Below the pieces are notes generated by a model that was not told the DNA's origin, searched no databases, and saw only the letters and a program-made list of their open reading frames with translations. A stretch of 64,000 bases of DNA from Arthrobacter sulfonylureivorans (GTDB taxonomy: Bacteria; Actinomycetota; Actinomycetes; Actinomycetales; Micrococcaceae). A program made the position numbers and the translations under genes. This document shows positions 1 to 8,971 of the stretch, piece after piece (position 1 is the stretch's first letter; each line of letters begins with the position of its first letter). Where the stretch lies: contig RJAE01000001.1 of NCBI GenBank assembly GCA_004000035.1, positions 303,729 through 367,728 of the forward strand, given 5' to 3'.

Positions 1-1080
1 CGCGGCCGCATCGTGGAGACCGGAACCGCGGTGGAGATTTTCAACAATCCTCAGCACGAGTACACACAGTCCCTGCTGGCCGCCGTGCCCCACTTGGGCG
101 GAGGCTCAGTCGACGACGCCGAAGTGGATATTACAGCGGCCTTGGCCGCGGCGACCGGCGCCTCACTCAGCATCAACGAGACCGAGCTGCAACGGCGCGA
201 ACGCGAGAACGCCGAAGCCCTGGCACAGTCACGTCACGAAGTGGCCAGGGGCGAAGCCGTGCTCGAACTGTCCAACGTGGCCATCGAATACCCCAAGCAG
301 GGGCGCGTCCCGGCTTTCCGGGCGGTGGAAGGCGCCAACCTGTCCATCTACCCTGGCCAGGTTGTTGGTCTGGTGGGGGAGTCCGGCTCGGGCAAAACGA
401 CCATCGGGCGCGCCGCCGTCGGGCTGCTGCCCGTCGCGGAGGGCTCGCTGCGCGTGGTCGGGCAGGAAATCGCCGGTGCGCGGCCCAAACAGCTGCACGC
501 GCTGCGCCGCCAGGTGGGCATGGTGTTCCAGGACCCGTCGTCCTCGCTGAACCCTCGGCTGCCGATTGGCGAGAGCATTGGCGAACCCATGTACTTGGCC
601 GGCGTCGCCAAGGGGGCCGCCCTGCAGCGGAGGATCGAGGCGCTGTTGGATCAGGTGGAGCTGCCGCGCGCCTACCGCAACCGTTATCCGCACGAACTCT
701 CCGGCGGCCAGAAGCAACGCGTGGGCATCGCCCGGGCACTGTCGCTGGAGCCCAAGCTGATGGTGGCGGACGAACCCACTTCCGCACTGGACGTGTCGGT
801 CCAGGCCACGGTGCTGGAGCTGTTCCAAAATCTGCAGCAGGAACTGGGGTTCGCCTGCCTGTTCGTCACGCATGATCTGGCCGTCATCGACGTGCTGGCC
901 GACCGTATTTGCGTCATGCGGCACGGCCGGATCGTTGAGCAGGGCACCCGGGACGAGATTCTGCGCAACCCGCAGGAACTGTACACCCAGCGGCTGCTGG
1001 CGGCCGTGCCGTTGCCCGATCCCGAGAAGCAGCGCGAACGCCGCGAGCTGCGGGCCCTGCTGCTGGCTGCCGGCGACTGA
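1..1080 (+). CDS. Peptide-type ABC transporter ATPase, C-terminal part (5' partial)
   Basis: ATP-binding subunit of a dipeptide/oligopeptide-type ABC importer, acting at the inner face of the membrane. The frame is open from the first base, so the gene begins upstream. The first ~30 codons (GRIVETG, then YTQSLLAAVP) look like the end of a first nucleotide-binding domain. After a linker comes a complete second one: Walker A GESGSGKTT near nt 376, Q-loop QDPSSSLNP, signature LSGGQKQR near nt 697, Walker [11 protein letters not shown]-loop THD, and the closing peptide-transporter tail YTQRLLAAVP. This is the layout of a DppD-DppF fusion. The substrate cannot be read from the sequence, and the permease and binding-protein genes are outside the window. 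Confidence 0.88.
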   Translation, partial: RGRIVETGTAVEIFNNPQHEYTQSLLAAVPHLGGGSVDDAEVDITAALAAATGASLSINETELQRRERENAEALAQSRHEVARGEAVLELSNVAIEYPKQGRVPAFRAVEGANLSIYPGQVVGLVGESGSGKTTIGRAAVGLLPVAEGSLRVVGQEIAGARPKQLHALRRQVGMVFQDPSSSLNPRLPIGESIGEPMYLAGVAKGAALQRRIEALLDQVELPRAYRNRYPHELSGGQKQRVGIARALSLEPKLMVADEPTSALDVSVQATVLELFQNLQQELGFACLFVTHDLAVIDVLADRICVMRHGRIVEQGTRDEILRNPQELYTQRLLAAVPLPDPEKQRERRELRALLLAAGD

Positions 1081-1154
1081 GTCACCTTGGAATTCTGCCA
1101 TCCATAGTGTTGCGCCCCTGCCCATGATGAAATGACGGGCAGAGGTTCAGCCCG

Positions 1155-1200
1155 AACCCGGCCGGTGCGGTCAGTTGAGCGCACCGGCCGGGTTATCTTT
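1155..1200 (+). terminator. Strong intrinsic-type hairpin after the ABC ATPase gene
   Basis: A perfect 15-bp stem (AACCCGGCCGGTGCG at 1155-1169, its complement at 1180-1194) has a 10-nt loop and is followed by ATCTTT. It lies 74 bp after the ABC ATPase stop and just before the next gene, so it probably ends the transporter operon. Confidence 0.75.
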
Positions 1201-1216
1201 CACATCAGGAGTGTCA

Positions 1217-1753
1217 GTGGTTCGCAGCATGAACATCGAGGCGATCGAAAACGGCATCGGCGTCAGCTGGTCCAAGGTCGAGGACTTCCTGGCCGGCATC
1301 GACGCCACAACGCTCAGCCACAAGGAGATTGCCCAGGCCTTGAATGAGTCCGGTTTGGCCGAGGGCTGGTGGGCACAATCGGCGACAGTGGCCTTCGAGC
1401 AGCAGATCGGCCGGCGCCAGCCGGGCCAGGACTGCGACGGCGAGTTCCAGACCTCGGTGAGCAAGACGGTACGCGGCAGCATGGACCAGGCGCGGGATAA
1501 GTGGGTTGCCGTGGTCGGCGGCGCCGAGGAATTCTCGGGCATTGCGGTGACCCGGGGGCCCGAGTTGAGTGATACCGCGAAATGGCGCTACTGGCGTTGC
1601 GGTTTGGCGGACGGTTCCCGGGTCAATGTGCACATCTACGAGAAGGCCGCAGGCAAGGCCTCCGTGGGCCTACAGCATGAACGGCTGGAGTCGGTCGAGC
1701 AGCTCGATCACTGGCGTCTGTTCTGGAAGGCCAAGCTAGGCGAGCTGGCCTGA
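1217..1753 (+). CDS. DUF4287-like protein of unknown role
   Basis: Protein of about 178 residues. The N-terminal half (WSKVEDFLAGID, SHKEIAQAL, GWWAQSATVAFEQQIGRR) matches the pattern I know from DUF4287, seen in small cytosolic actinobacterial proteins. The C-terminal half (SVSKTV, WRYWRCGLADGSRVNVHIYEK, LDHWRLFWKAKLGEL) resembles an SRPBCC/AHSA1-type fold, which binds hydrophobic ligands. GTG at 1217 is chosen because AGGAG at 1207-1211 sits five bases upstream; ATG at 1229 is the alternative. It stands alone between a terminator and a converging permease. No function is claimed. Confidence 0.72.
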   Translation: MVRSMNIEAIENGIGVSWSKVEDFLAGIDATTLSHKEIAQALNESGLAEGWWAQSATVAFEQQIGRRQPGQDCDGEFQTSVSKTVRGSMDQARDKWVAVVGGAEEFSGIAVTRGPELSDTAKWRYWRCGLADGSRVNVHIYEKAAGKASVGLQHERLESVEQLDHWRLFWKAKLGELA

Positions 1754-1784
1754 CAGCGGCCCTAGGGCACTGGAAGCCGGGGAA

Positions 1785-3122
1785 CTAACGGGAGTCCGCC
1801 TGGTCGCCTGAAGCCGGGCGTGGACTCCCGCGGTCCCGGACGCCTGTCCAGACGAATTCCAGCAAGCACGCTGCGGAGAGGATGACCACGAAGGCGATCA
1901 CGGTCTTCGGCTCGTCAACCAGTGTCGTCATGGTGAAGACGACGAGTGTGCCCAAGGTGGCGACAAGGGCAACGACGAGCACGATCAAGCTCGCGTGCGT
2001 TTCTCGATAGGTCTTGAAATGGGAGGCCGTGACCGCGGAGAAAATCAGGAGTGCGACCGCGCTGCCGAGCGAGGCGATGCTGTTCAGGTCGAGCGCGGTG
2101 ATCATGAAGATCGTGAGCAGGGCCATGACCACCAGGCCGACCGGTGCGCGGCGGCCGATCTGACGGCCGAATGCACGGGGGAACTGCCCGGTCTCAGCCA
2201 GGTGACGAGTCATCCCGGTCGACGGGTAGAGGCTCGCATTCACCGCGCCAGCCGTGGAGAACAACGCGGTGATCACCATCAGGACGTAACCCGCCTGGCC
2301 CAGCGTCGGCTTTGCTGCCTCCGCCATGGCCGTCGCGCCGTACTCGACGACCTGGTCGGCAGTGAGTGTTCCGAACACGCCCAGCGACACCGCTACATAG
2401 ACGGTGGTAGCAATTGCCAGGGCAAGATAAATGGCCCGAGGGAGCTGCCGGACGGGATGGGGAAGATCCTTCGCCGTGAACGTGATGACGCCGAACCCGA
2501 GGAACGCGAAGAACGTCAGGGCGACACTCGAAATGATCTCGCGGAGACCCGGGTATCCAGCAGGGTTCAGCAACGAGGGGTCCCAGTTCATGATTGTCAC
2601 AATCGCGAACAGGCTGAGGATCGCCAACACGACCTTGACGATGAGCGATTGCACTCTCGCCACCGCGGTGGACCCGACGATGTTGAGCAAGGTCATGACG
2701 ATGACGAGCCCGACTGCGAAGGCGACCGCCCACCCGGGGTTGTCGTTCGCCACGACGGCGCTCGCGTATCCTCCGAAGGAGGTCGCCACCATCGCAGCGA
2801 CAATCGCACCCGTCATGTAGAACAACCACGACACGATGCCCGTGATGTGGCCTTCGCCAAATCCCTTCGCGAGGTAGGTGAGCATCCCGCCCGAGGAAGG
2901 GTAGCTCGAACCGAGCCTGGCGAACGAGTACCCCTGCAGTGCACAGATCGCGCCAGCGATGAGGAACGACAGCCATACCGCCGGGCCCGCGACGGCACCG
3001 GCGGCACCCAGCAACGCGAATATCCCCGCGCCGACCATGGCGCCAACACCGATGAAGGAGGCCTGGAGTACCGTCATCGGCTTCTTCGGAGCATCGGCCG
3101 TTGCCGGCCCTTTGTCGTTCAT
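1785..3122 (-). CDS. APC-superfamily amino acid permease
   Basis: Polytopic membrane carrier of about 445 residues, the usual APC length, with roughly 12 hydrophobic segments. The first segment, GVGAMVGAGIFALLGAAG, is the APC glycine-rich substrate-binding helix, and a long hydrophilic loop carries SLYPSTGMTRHLAETGQFP, typical of the family. The start at 3122 gives MNDKGPATADAPKKPMTVLQ just before the first helix. The frame stays open upstream, but that extension is Arg/Pro/Ser-rich and not membrane-like. No good ribosome site is visible. It is divergent from the second APC permease at 3604. The specific amino acid is not determinable. Leu/Ala codon choice seems different from the flanking core genes. 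Confidence 0.85.
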   Translation of the reverse strand: MNDKGPATADAPKKPMTVLQASFIGVGAMVGAGIFALLGAAGAVAGPAVWLSFLIAGAICALQGYSFARLGSSYPSSGGMLTYLAKGFGEGHITGIVSWLFYMTGAIVAAMVATSFGGYASAVVANDNPGWAVAFAVGLVIVMTLLNIVGSTAVARVQSLIVKVVLAILSLFAIVTIMNWDPSLLNPAGYPGLREIISSVALTFFAFLGFGVITFTAKDLPHPVRQLPRAIYLALAIATTVYVAVSLGVFGTLTADQVVEYGATAMAEAAKPTLGQAGYVLMVITALFSTAGAVNASLYPSTGMTRHLAETGQFPRAFGRQIGRRAPVGLVVMALLTIFMITALDLNSIASLGSAVALLIFSAVTASHFKTYRETHASLIVLVVALVATLGTLVVFTMTTLVDEPKTVIAFVVILSAACLLEFVWTGVRDRGSPRPASGDQADSR

Positions 3123-3603
3123 TGCCGTGCCGCGATCTTGTAGCTTGCGCCCTCGTGACTTTCGAGCGGGTTGACTCCCATGAGTCGACCACGCGCCGCT
3201 TGGTAGACGCATCATCCGTATTGGGTGAGAACCCCTAGTACATGAGTAGCTACATTGACCCATCGCGGGCGGAGCGGGGCACCGGTGCCGCTGAAGACCG
3301 GCCAGGAGGCATCGCCGGCGCGTTTGGGGCTCGCCGGCCACACCGCAGGAAGCCTCATCTGCCCTTCCGCTGGTATCCAACGCGGAAGAGATCATCCCGG
3401 TCGGGCGATGCCGGACGAGCGAAGGTTCTGGGACGATCCTGAGCATCAGATCGGTACCTGGACGTCACGGCTGAACGACATGCGTGCCGTGGGGGCAGCG
3501 TCGAGGTGGTTTTCCTGGAGGTGGACACCATGGAGCGGTTGAGATCGGATCCTCACGGGACCGCAAGGCACCGGACCGCGATGCCCCGGCCGAGGTGGTC
3601 TTG
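3123..3603. other. Gene-free divergent region between two permeases
   Basis: This 481-bp gap separates the divergent permease genes and must hold both promoters. Open frames here have Arg/Pro-rich, low-complexity products and no ribosome sites, so I call no gene. I compared it by eye with the common amino-acid riboswitch cores (glycine, lysine, T-box) and did not see one. The only clear signal is GAGGTGG at 3592-3598, the ribosome site of the rightward gene. Confidence 0.6.
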
Positions 3604-5076
3604 ATGAGCACCGCAGGCTCCTCTGCCGGCCGCGTCGGCGCCTCGGGCACCCCCGGCGCCAAGCCTCCAGCCGTCGCTTACATCTCGTGGGTCGCGCTCG
3701 CGTTGATGACCACGGCCTCGGTGGCGAGTCTGAGGCCCTCGCCGACCATGGCGGTGTACGGGCTGGCAGCGGTCTTCCTGTACCTTGTGCCGGCGATCGT
3801 CTTCCTGCTGCCGACTTCGCTGGTCTCGGCGGAGCTGGCATCGGGGTGGAAGGGCGGCGTCTACAACTGGGTGGCCACCGGTATCTCGAAGCCCATGGGC
3901 TTCCTCGCCGTCTGGTGCCAGTTCGCGATGACGATCTTCTACTACCCGACCCTTCTCGGGTTCGTCGCATCAACGCTCGCCTACGTGATCAACCCCGACC
4001 TCGCGAGCAACGGCGTGTGGACTGCGCTGGTGATCATGGTCTGCTACTGGTCCGGCGTGTTCATCTCGTCGCGAGGCACCAAGGGCGTCGCCGGACTTGC
4101 CGGCGCCGGCCTGATCATCGGAACGCTGATTCCCGGTACCCTGCTGGTGGTCCTCGGCGCCGTCTACCTTGGCCAGGGAAACCCGTCTGCGGCGCCCATG
4201 ACCGCAGCCAACTTCTTCCCCCAGTGGGCCGGCCTCGCGAGCCTTGTGCTTATCGTCAACAACTTCCTGTCGTACAGCGGCATGGAGATGAACGCCGTGC
4301 ACGTGTCGTCGTTGCGCAAGCCCGACAAGGAGTTCCCGAAGGCGATCTTCCTCTCGATGGGCCTGGTGCTGCTGATCTTCATCCTGCCGGCGCTGGCCAT
4401 CAGCTGGATCGTGCCGGCAGATCAACTCTCGCTCACCGCGGGGGTCATGCAGGCGTTCGACGCGGTGCTCGCCGTGTTCAGCTGGCAATGGCTCACCCCG
4501 ATCATCGGGATCGCGCTGGTAGCTGCCTCGCTCGGTGGCATGCTGACTTGGCTCGCCGGGCCCTCGAAGGGCCTGCTGCTCATCTCGCGCCAAGAGGGGT
4601 ATCTTCCCCCCTTCCTGCAGAAGCTGAACAAGAACGGCGTGCAGCAGAACCTCCTCGTGACGCAGGGGCTCGTCACCACGGTGATCGCCCTCGGCTACGC
4701 GCTTATCCCTAACGTATCGAGCGCATACTGGATCTTCTCGGTGATCACCACGCAGGTGTACCTGATCATGTACCTGCTCATGTTCGTGGCAGCCGTGCGC
4801 CTGCGGCGTAGCCACCCGGACCACCCGCGCGGGTACCGCGCCCCGATGCTTATCAGCCTGTGCGGCGTCGGCTTCGCGGCCTCGCTCGCCGCTCTGCTCG
4901 TCGGGTTCATCCCGCCGTCGCAGTTCGGCGGCGGCAACCCGTGGGTCTACTTCGTGATCGTCGCCGGCGGGGCGCTCGGCCTCGGGCTGCTCATACCCTG
5001 GCTGTTCTACCGGTTCCGGAAGCCGTCGTGGAAGTTGCCGGATGTCGCTAGTGAGTCGGAGGAGGCGGAGCAATGA
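3604..5076 (+). CDS. APC permease, glutamate:GABA antiporter (GadC)-like
   Basis: Membrane antiporter-like protein of 490 residues with about 12 transmembrane segments. Several stretches parallel E. coli GadC: AELASGWKGGVYNWV, a TKGVAGLAGAG helix, FFPQWAGLASLVLIVNNFLSYSGMEMNAVHV, LTAGVMQAFDAVL, WLAGPSKGLLLISRQEGYLPPFLQKLNKNGV. That places it in the glutamate:GABA antiporter branch of APC carriers, which exchange an imported amino acid for a decarboxylated or related product. No decarboxylase gene is nearby, so substrates are open. ATG at 3604 is preceded by GAGGTGG at five bases. The stop overlaps the next start (ATGA). The C-terminal tail is short and acidic (ESEEAEQ). Confidence 0.85.
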   Translation: MSTAGSSAGRVGASGTPGAKPPAVAYISWVALALMTTASVASLRPSPTMAVYGLAAVFLYLVPAIVFLLPTSLVSAELASGWKGGVYNWVATGISKPMGFLAVWCQFAMTIFYYPTLLGFVASTLAYVINPDLASNGVWTALVIMVCYWSGVFISSRGTKGVAGLAGAGLIIGTLIPGTLLVVLGAVYLGQGNPSAAPMTAANFFPQWAGLASLVLIVNNFLSYSGMEMNAVHVSSLRKPDKEFPKAIFLSMGLVLLIFILPALAISWIVPADQLSLTAGVMQAFDAVLAVFSWQWLTPIIGIALVAASLGGMLTWLAGPSKGLLLISRQEGYLPPFLQKLNKNGVQQNLLVTQGLVTTVIALGYALIPNVSSAYWIFSVITTQVYLIMYLLMFVAAVRLRRSHPDHPRGYRAPMLISLCGVGFAASLAALLVGFIPPSQFGGGNPWVYFVIVAGGALGLGLLIPWLFYRFRKPSWKLPDVASESEEAEQ

Positions 5077-5522
5077 GCACAGGAGCCGAGCAACAGAGCC
5101 CTCGCCACCGGTCGGTGCTGTACGTCGTCGTGACGGTCGTGCTGGTGATCCTCGCCGTATGGGCGGTGATTGCGTTCAGCACCGCACGCGAGAGCCAGCG
5201 GGCTGAGGAGAAAGCTACCGAACTTGTTCAAGTACTCCAAGACGCCGGCGCGACGGCTGCGCCCGCGCCGGAGGTAGTGGCCCGTGTGCTCGGCGACGAC
5301 GGCGGCGCCGTTTGCGCAGACCCCAACCGGGCACTCAGCCGCTCGACGCTTTACGGACTGCTCACGAACGGTGCAAGCGGGCCGGGCATCCGCCCGGTCT
5401 TGGTAGACAACGCCGTCTTCCGGGGGCAGCTGGCGATCATCAAGGTCTATTGCCCCGATGAGCTGAAGGAGTTCCAGCAGTTCGTCGACAGCCTTAATAC
5501 GACCGACTCGGCGAACGGATGA
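5073..5522 (+). CDS. Small single-pass membrane protein of unknown function
   Basis: Protein of 149 residues that I do not recognise. A short polar N-terminus (PRHRS) is followed by one strongly hydrophobic segment (residues ~15-35, VLYVVVTVVLVILAVWAVIAF), then a helical, charged stretch (ARESQRAEEKATELVQVLQ) and a soluble domain with two cysteines (AVCADP, VYCPDE). The expected topology is inside N-terminus with the domain outside. It starts inside the permease stop codon and its own stop overlaps the dipeptidase start, both ATGA, so it is co-translated with both. It could be an accessory subunit of the permease or a periplasmic-side anchor protein; that is inference from context only. Confidence 0.75.
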   Translation: MSTGAEQQSPRHRSVLYVVVTVVLVILAVWAVIAFSTARESQRAEEKATELVQVLQDAGATAAPAPEVVARVLGDDGGAVCADPNRALSRSTLYGLLTNGASGPGIRPVLVDNAVFRGQLAIIKVYCPDELKEFQQFVDSLNTTDSANG

Positions 5523-6865
5523 CGAAGGTGGACCTACGTACTCGCGTCAGCGAGCTGATGCCGGCCGTGCGCGCGGAGCTCTCCGAGATCGTGGCCATAC
5601 CGTCGGTGGCCGACCCGCGCCAGTTCCCGCCCGAGGAATGCACGAGGGCGGCGGAGTGGGTGCACGATAAGTTCACCGAACTCGGCTTCGCGGACGCACG
5701 TCTTGAACTCACCCCCGATGGCAGCCAAGCGGTCGTTGGGCGGCGCATCGCCGCCGACCCGGATGCCCCGACGGTGTTGTTGTACGCGCACTATGACGTG
5801 CAGCCGCCGCTCGATGAGTCCGCGTGGCGCACGCCTCCGTTCGAGCTCACCGAGGCCGACGGCCGCTGGTACGGACGCGGGGCAGCAGACTGCAAAGGCA
5901 ACATCGTCATGCACCTGCTTGCGCTGCGAGCGCTCGGCGACGACATTCCCGTGAACCTGAAACTCGTCGTCGAGGGTTCCGAGGAGCAGGGGACGGGTGG
6001 GCTTGAGGCCTTCGTGGAAGCCAATCCCGATGTGCTGCGGGCGGACACCATCCTGGTGTGCGACACCGGCAACGCCGCGGTCGGTCGGCCCGCTGCGACC
6101 GTCAGCCTGCGCGGCATGGCGAACGTGGTCGTCACCGTGCAGGCGCTCGCCTCCGAGCTGCACTCGGGCATGTTCGGTGGACCGGCACCCGACGCGCTGG
6201 CCGCCCTCATCGAAATGCTCGCTGACCTCCGCGATGAGAAGGGCAACACGACGATCGCGGGACTCGACGCGACACGGACCTGGCAGGGCGAGCCTTATCC
6301 GTCCGAGCAATTCCGTACCGACGCCGGCGTGCTCGATGGAGTGGAACTGCTCGGCGAAGGAACTGTCTCGGACATGCTGTGGGCGCGCCCCGCCGTGACG
6401 GTGCTGGGCATCGACTGCCCTCCCGTGACGGGCTCATCGGCCGCGATCGTGCCGCGCGCCGTCGCTCGGCTCAACCTCCGGATACCGCCAGGTACCGAGG
6501 CGAACGAGGCCCACGACGCGCTGGTCGCGCAGCTGCGTGGCAATGCCCCCTGGGGCGTGGACGTCGACGTGCGCACCGAAGCGATCGGCTCGCCGTTCGA
6601 GGCGTCCGTCGACGGACCGGGGTTCCGGGCGATGGGCGCTGCAATGCAGGAGGCGTACGGCACGCCGATGACCATGCTCGGGCAGGGAGGATCCATCCCG
6701 CTGTGCAACGTGCTCGCAGACACGTATCCGGAAGCGGAGATCATCCTGATGGGAGTGGAGGAGCCGCTCGCGCTGATTCACGCACCGAACGAAAGCGTGG
6801 ACCCGGCGGAAATCGAGCGCCTGGCACTGAGCTTGGCGTTGTTCCTGCGCGGGTACGGTGCCTGA
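5519..6865 (+). CDS. M20-family metallopeptidase (dipeptidase/carboxypeptidase type)
   Basis: Zinc-dependent cytosolic peptidase of 448 residues, a normal M20 length. Metal and catalytic motifs are complete: AHYDVQPP (first His and Asp), GRGAADCKGN (bridging Asp), EGSEEQGTGG (catalytic Glu pair), CDTGN, and a late HAPNESV (last metal His). A dimerisation lid domain lies in the middle (ELHSGMFGGPAPDAL). Relatives remove amino acids from dipeptides or N-acylated amino acids. The ATGA overlap with the small membrane protein gene makes it the last gene of a three-gene unit with a GadC-like antiporter, suggesting uptake followed by hydrolysis of a small peptide or amide. The exact substrate is unknown. 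Confidence 0.9.
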   Translation: MTKVDLRTRVSELMPAVRAELSEIVAIPSVADPRQFPPEECTRAAEWVHDKFTELGFADARLELTPDGSQAVVGRRIAADPDAPTVLLYAHYDVQPPLDESAWRTPPFELTEADGRWYGRGAADCKGNIVMHLLALRALGDDIPVNLKLVVEGSEEQGTGGLEAFVEANPDVLRADTILVCDTGNAAVGRPAATVSLRGMANVVVTVQALASELHSGMFGGPAPDALAALIEMLADLRDEKGNTTIAGLDATRTWQGEPYPSEQFRTDAGVLDGVELLGEGTVSDMLWARPAVTVLGIDCPPVTGSSAAIVPRAVARLNLRIPPGTEANEAHDALVAQLRGNAPWGVDVDVRTEAIGSPFEASVDGPGFRAMGAAMQEAYGTPMTMLGQGGSIPLCNVLADTYPEAEIILMGVEEPLALIHAPNESVDPAEIERLALSLALFLRGYGA

Positions 6866-6922
6866 CCTCCGGCGCCCGACGCTGATTTTTGGCACCGTGA
6901 TCGGCTACGGCTCCGGTCTCCG

Positions 6923-6953
6923 TTAGGCCATCAGAGGCACGGCGGATTACAAT
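6923..6953 (+). promoter_or_regulatory. Candidate sigma-70-type promoter for typA
   Basis: TACAAT at 6948-6953 is a good -10 element. TTAGGC at 6923-6928 is a weak -35 with a long 19-bp spacer. It lies 85 bp before the typA start, in an otherwise empty gap. This is pattern matching only. Confidence 0.3.
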
Positions 6954-7038
6954 GGAGTGCCTACCCGCATCCGGGCACGGCGCTGGCTGTCCGATATTAG
7001 GCCCAGGTTCCATGTAATCCACGGAAGAGTAATCCCGC

Positions 7039-8961
7039 ATGTCTGAAACCACCGCATCGACGCAGAGCGCCGTTCGCAGCGACCTTCGCAACGTCGCCAT
7101 CGTAGCCCACGTCGACCACGGGAAGACCACCCTCGTGGACGCCATGCTGAAGCACACAGGTGCCTTCTCCAGCCACGGCGAAACCGAAGAGCGCGTCATG
7201 GACTCCGGGGAACTGGAACGTGAAAAGGGCATTACCATCCTGGCCAAGAACACCACCGTGTTCTACTCCGGGCCGGCCGCCCAAGGCGAGACGATCACCA
7301 TCAGCGTGATCGACACCCCGGGCCACGCCGACTTCGGCGGCGAGGTGGAGCGCGGCCTGTCCATGGTGGACGGCGTGGTCCTGCTGGTTGATGCTTCCGA
7401 GGGCCCGCTGCCGCAGACCCGTTTTGTACTGCGCAAGGCGCTGGCCGCCAAGCTCCCCGTCATCCTGGTGGTCAACAAGACCGACCGTCCGGACGCACGG
7501 ATTGACGCCGTCGTTGCCGAGGCCATGGACCTGCTGCTGGGCCTGGCCTCCGACTTGGCCGACGAAGTTCCGGACCTGGATCTGGACGCCGTCCTCAACG
7601 TTCCCGTGGTCTACGCCTCCGGCAAGGCCGGCCGCGCCTCGCTGACCCAGCCCGCCGATGGCACGCTGCCGGAGGACGAGGACCTGGAGCCGCTGTTCGC
7701 CACCATCATGGAGCACGTCCCCGCCCCGTCCTACAACCCGGACGGCGTGCTGCAGGCCCACGTGACCAACCTTGACGCTTCCCCCTTCCTGGGCCGCCTG
7801 GCGCTGCTGCGCATCTACAACGGCACCCTGCAGAAGGGCCAGACCGTGGCCTGGGCCCGCCAGGACGGCCAGTTGAAGAACGTTCGGATCTCCGAACTGC
7901 TGGCCACCAAGGGACTGACCCGTGTTCCCGCAGAATCGGCCGGCCCGGGCGAGATTGTCGCCGTCGCCGGCATTGAGGAAATCACCATCGGTGAAACCCT
8001 GACCGACGCCGAGAACCCGCAGCCGCTGCCGCTCATCAAGGTGGACGATCCGGCCATCTCGATGACCATCGGCATCAACACCTCGCCGCTGGCCGGTAGG
8101 GTCAAGGGCGCCAAGGTGACCGCCCGCCAGGTCAAGGACCGGTTGGACAAGGAGCTGGTGGGCAACGTCTCGCTGAAGGTGCTGCCGACCGAGCGCCCGG
8201 ACGCCTGGGAAGTCCAGGGCCGCGGCGAGCTGGCACTGGCCATCCTGGTGGAGCAGATGCGCCGCGAAGGCTTCGAGCTGACCGTGGGCAAGCCCCAGGT
8301 GGTCACCAGGACCATCGACGGCAAGGTCCACGAACCGATGGAGCACATGACCATCGACGTGCCCGAGGAATACCTCGGCGCCGTCACCCAGTTGCTGGCC
8401 GCCCGCAAGGGCCGGATGGTCAACATGGCCAACCACGGCACCGGCTGGGTCCGGATGGAATTCATTGTTCCGGCCCGCGGCCTGATTGGTTTCCGCACCC
8501 GGTTCATGACCGAAACCCGGGGCGCCGGCATCGCCGCGTCCATCTCCGAGGGTTACGAGCCGTGGGCCGGGCCGATCGAGTACCGCACCAACGGCTCGAT
8601 GGTGGCCGACCGGGCCGGCGTGGTCACCCCGTTCGCGATGATCAACCTGCAGGAACGCGGTTCCTTCTTCGTGCAGCCCACCTCGGAGGTCTACGAAGGC
8701 ATGATCGTCGGCGAGAACTCGCGCGCGGATGACATGGACGTGAACATTACCAAGGAAAAGAAGCTCACCAACATGCGTGCCGCTTCCTCCGACAGCTTCG
8801 AGAACCTCACTCCGCCGCGGAACCTCACGCTGGAAGAGTCCCTCGAGTTCGCCCGCGAGGACGAGTGCGTGGAGGTCACTCCGGAGTCGATCCGCATCCG
8901 GAAGCTGGTCCTGGACGCCAACGAGCGGCTCAAGGCCGCCCGTGCGCGCGCCAGGGCATAA
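7039..8961 (+). CDS. typA: GTP-binding ribosomal regulator TypA/BipA
   Basis: Translational GTPase of 640 residues (family ~600-640) that binds the ribosome at the elongation-factor site and supports growth under stress and low temperature, including 50S assembly. GTPase motifs are complete: G1 AHVDHGKTT (~20-28), G2 region EREKGITI, G3 DTPGHADF, G4 NKTD. EF-G-like domains III and V and the TypA-specific C-terminal domain ([28 protein letters not shown]-like) follow. The start fits MSETTASTQ with GGAAGAG upstream. A 12-bp hairpin begins 24 bp after the stop and probably ends the transcript. Confidence 0.97.
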   Translation: MSETTASTQSAVRSDLRNVAIVAHVDHGKTTLVDAMLKHTGAFSSHGETEERVMDSGELEREKGITILAKNTTVFYSGPAAQGETITISVIDTPGHADFGGEVERGLSMVDGVVLLVDASEGPLPQTRFVLRKALAAKLPVILVVNKTDRPDARIDAVVAEAMDLLLGLASDLADEVPDLDLDAVLNVPVVYASGKAGRASLTQPADGTLPEDEDLEPLFATIMEHVPAPSYNPDGVLQAHVTNLDASPFLGRLALLRIYNGTLQKGQTVAWARQDGQLKNVRISELLATKGLTRVPAESAGPGEIVAVAGIEEITIGETLTDAENPQPLPLIKVDDPAISMTIGINTSPLAGRVKGAKVTARQVKDRLDKELVGNVSLKVLPTERPDAWEVQGRGELALAILVEQMRREGFELTVGKPQVVTRTIDGKVHEPMEHMTIDVPEEYLGAVTQLLAARKGRMVNMANHGTGWVRMEFIVPARGLIGFRTRFMTETRGAGIAASISEGYEPWAGPIEYRTNGSMVADRAGVVTPFAMINLQERGSFFVQPTSEVYEGMIVGENSRADDMDVNITKEKKLTNMRAASSDSFENLTPPRNLTLEESLEFAREDECVEVTPESIRIRKLVLDANERLKAARARARA

Positions 8962-8971
8962 ACTGGACCGT

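Noticed and set aside
3123-3603. Small genes or an amino-acid riboswitch between the divergent permeases
   Set aside because: Open frames have unnatural Arg/Pro-rich products and no ribosome sites; no riboswitch core was recognised.
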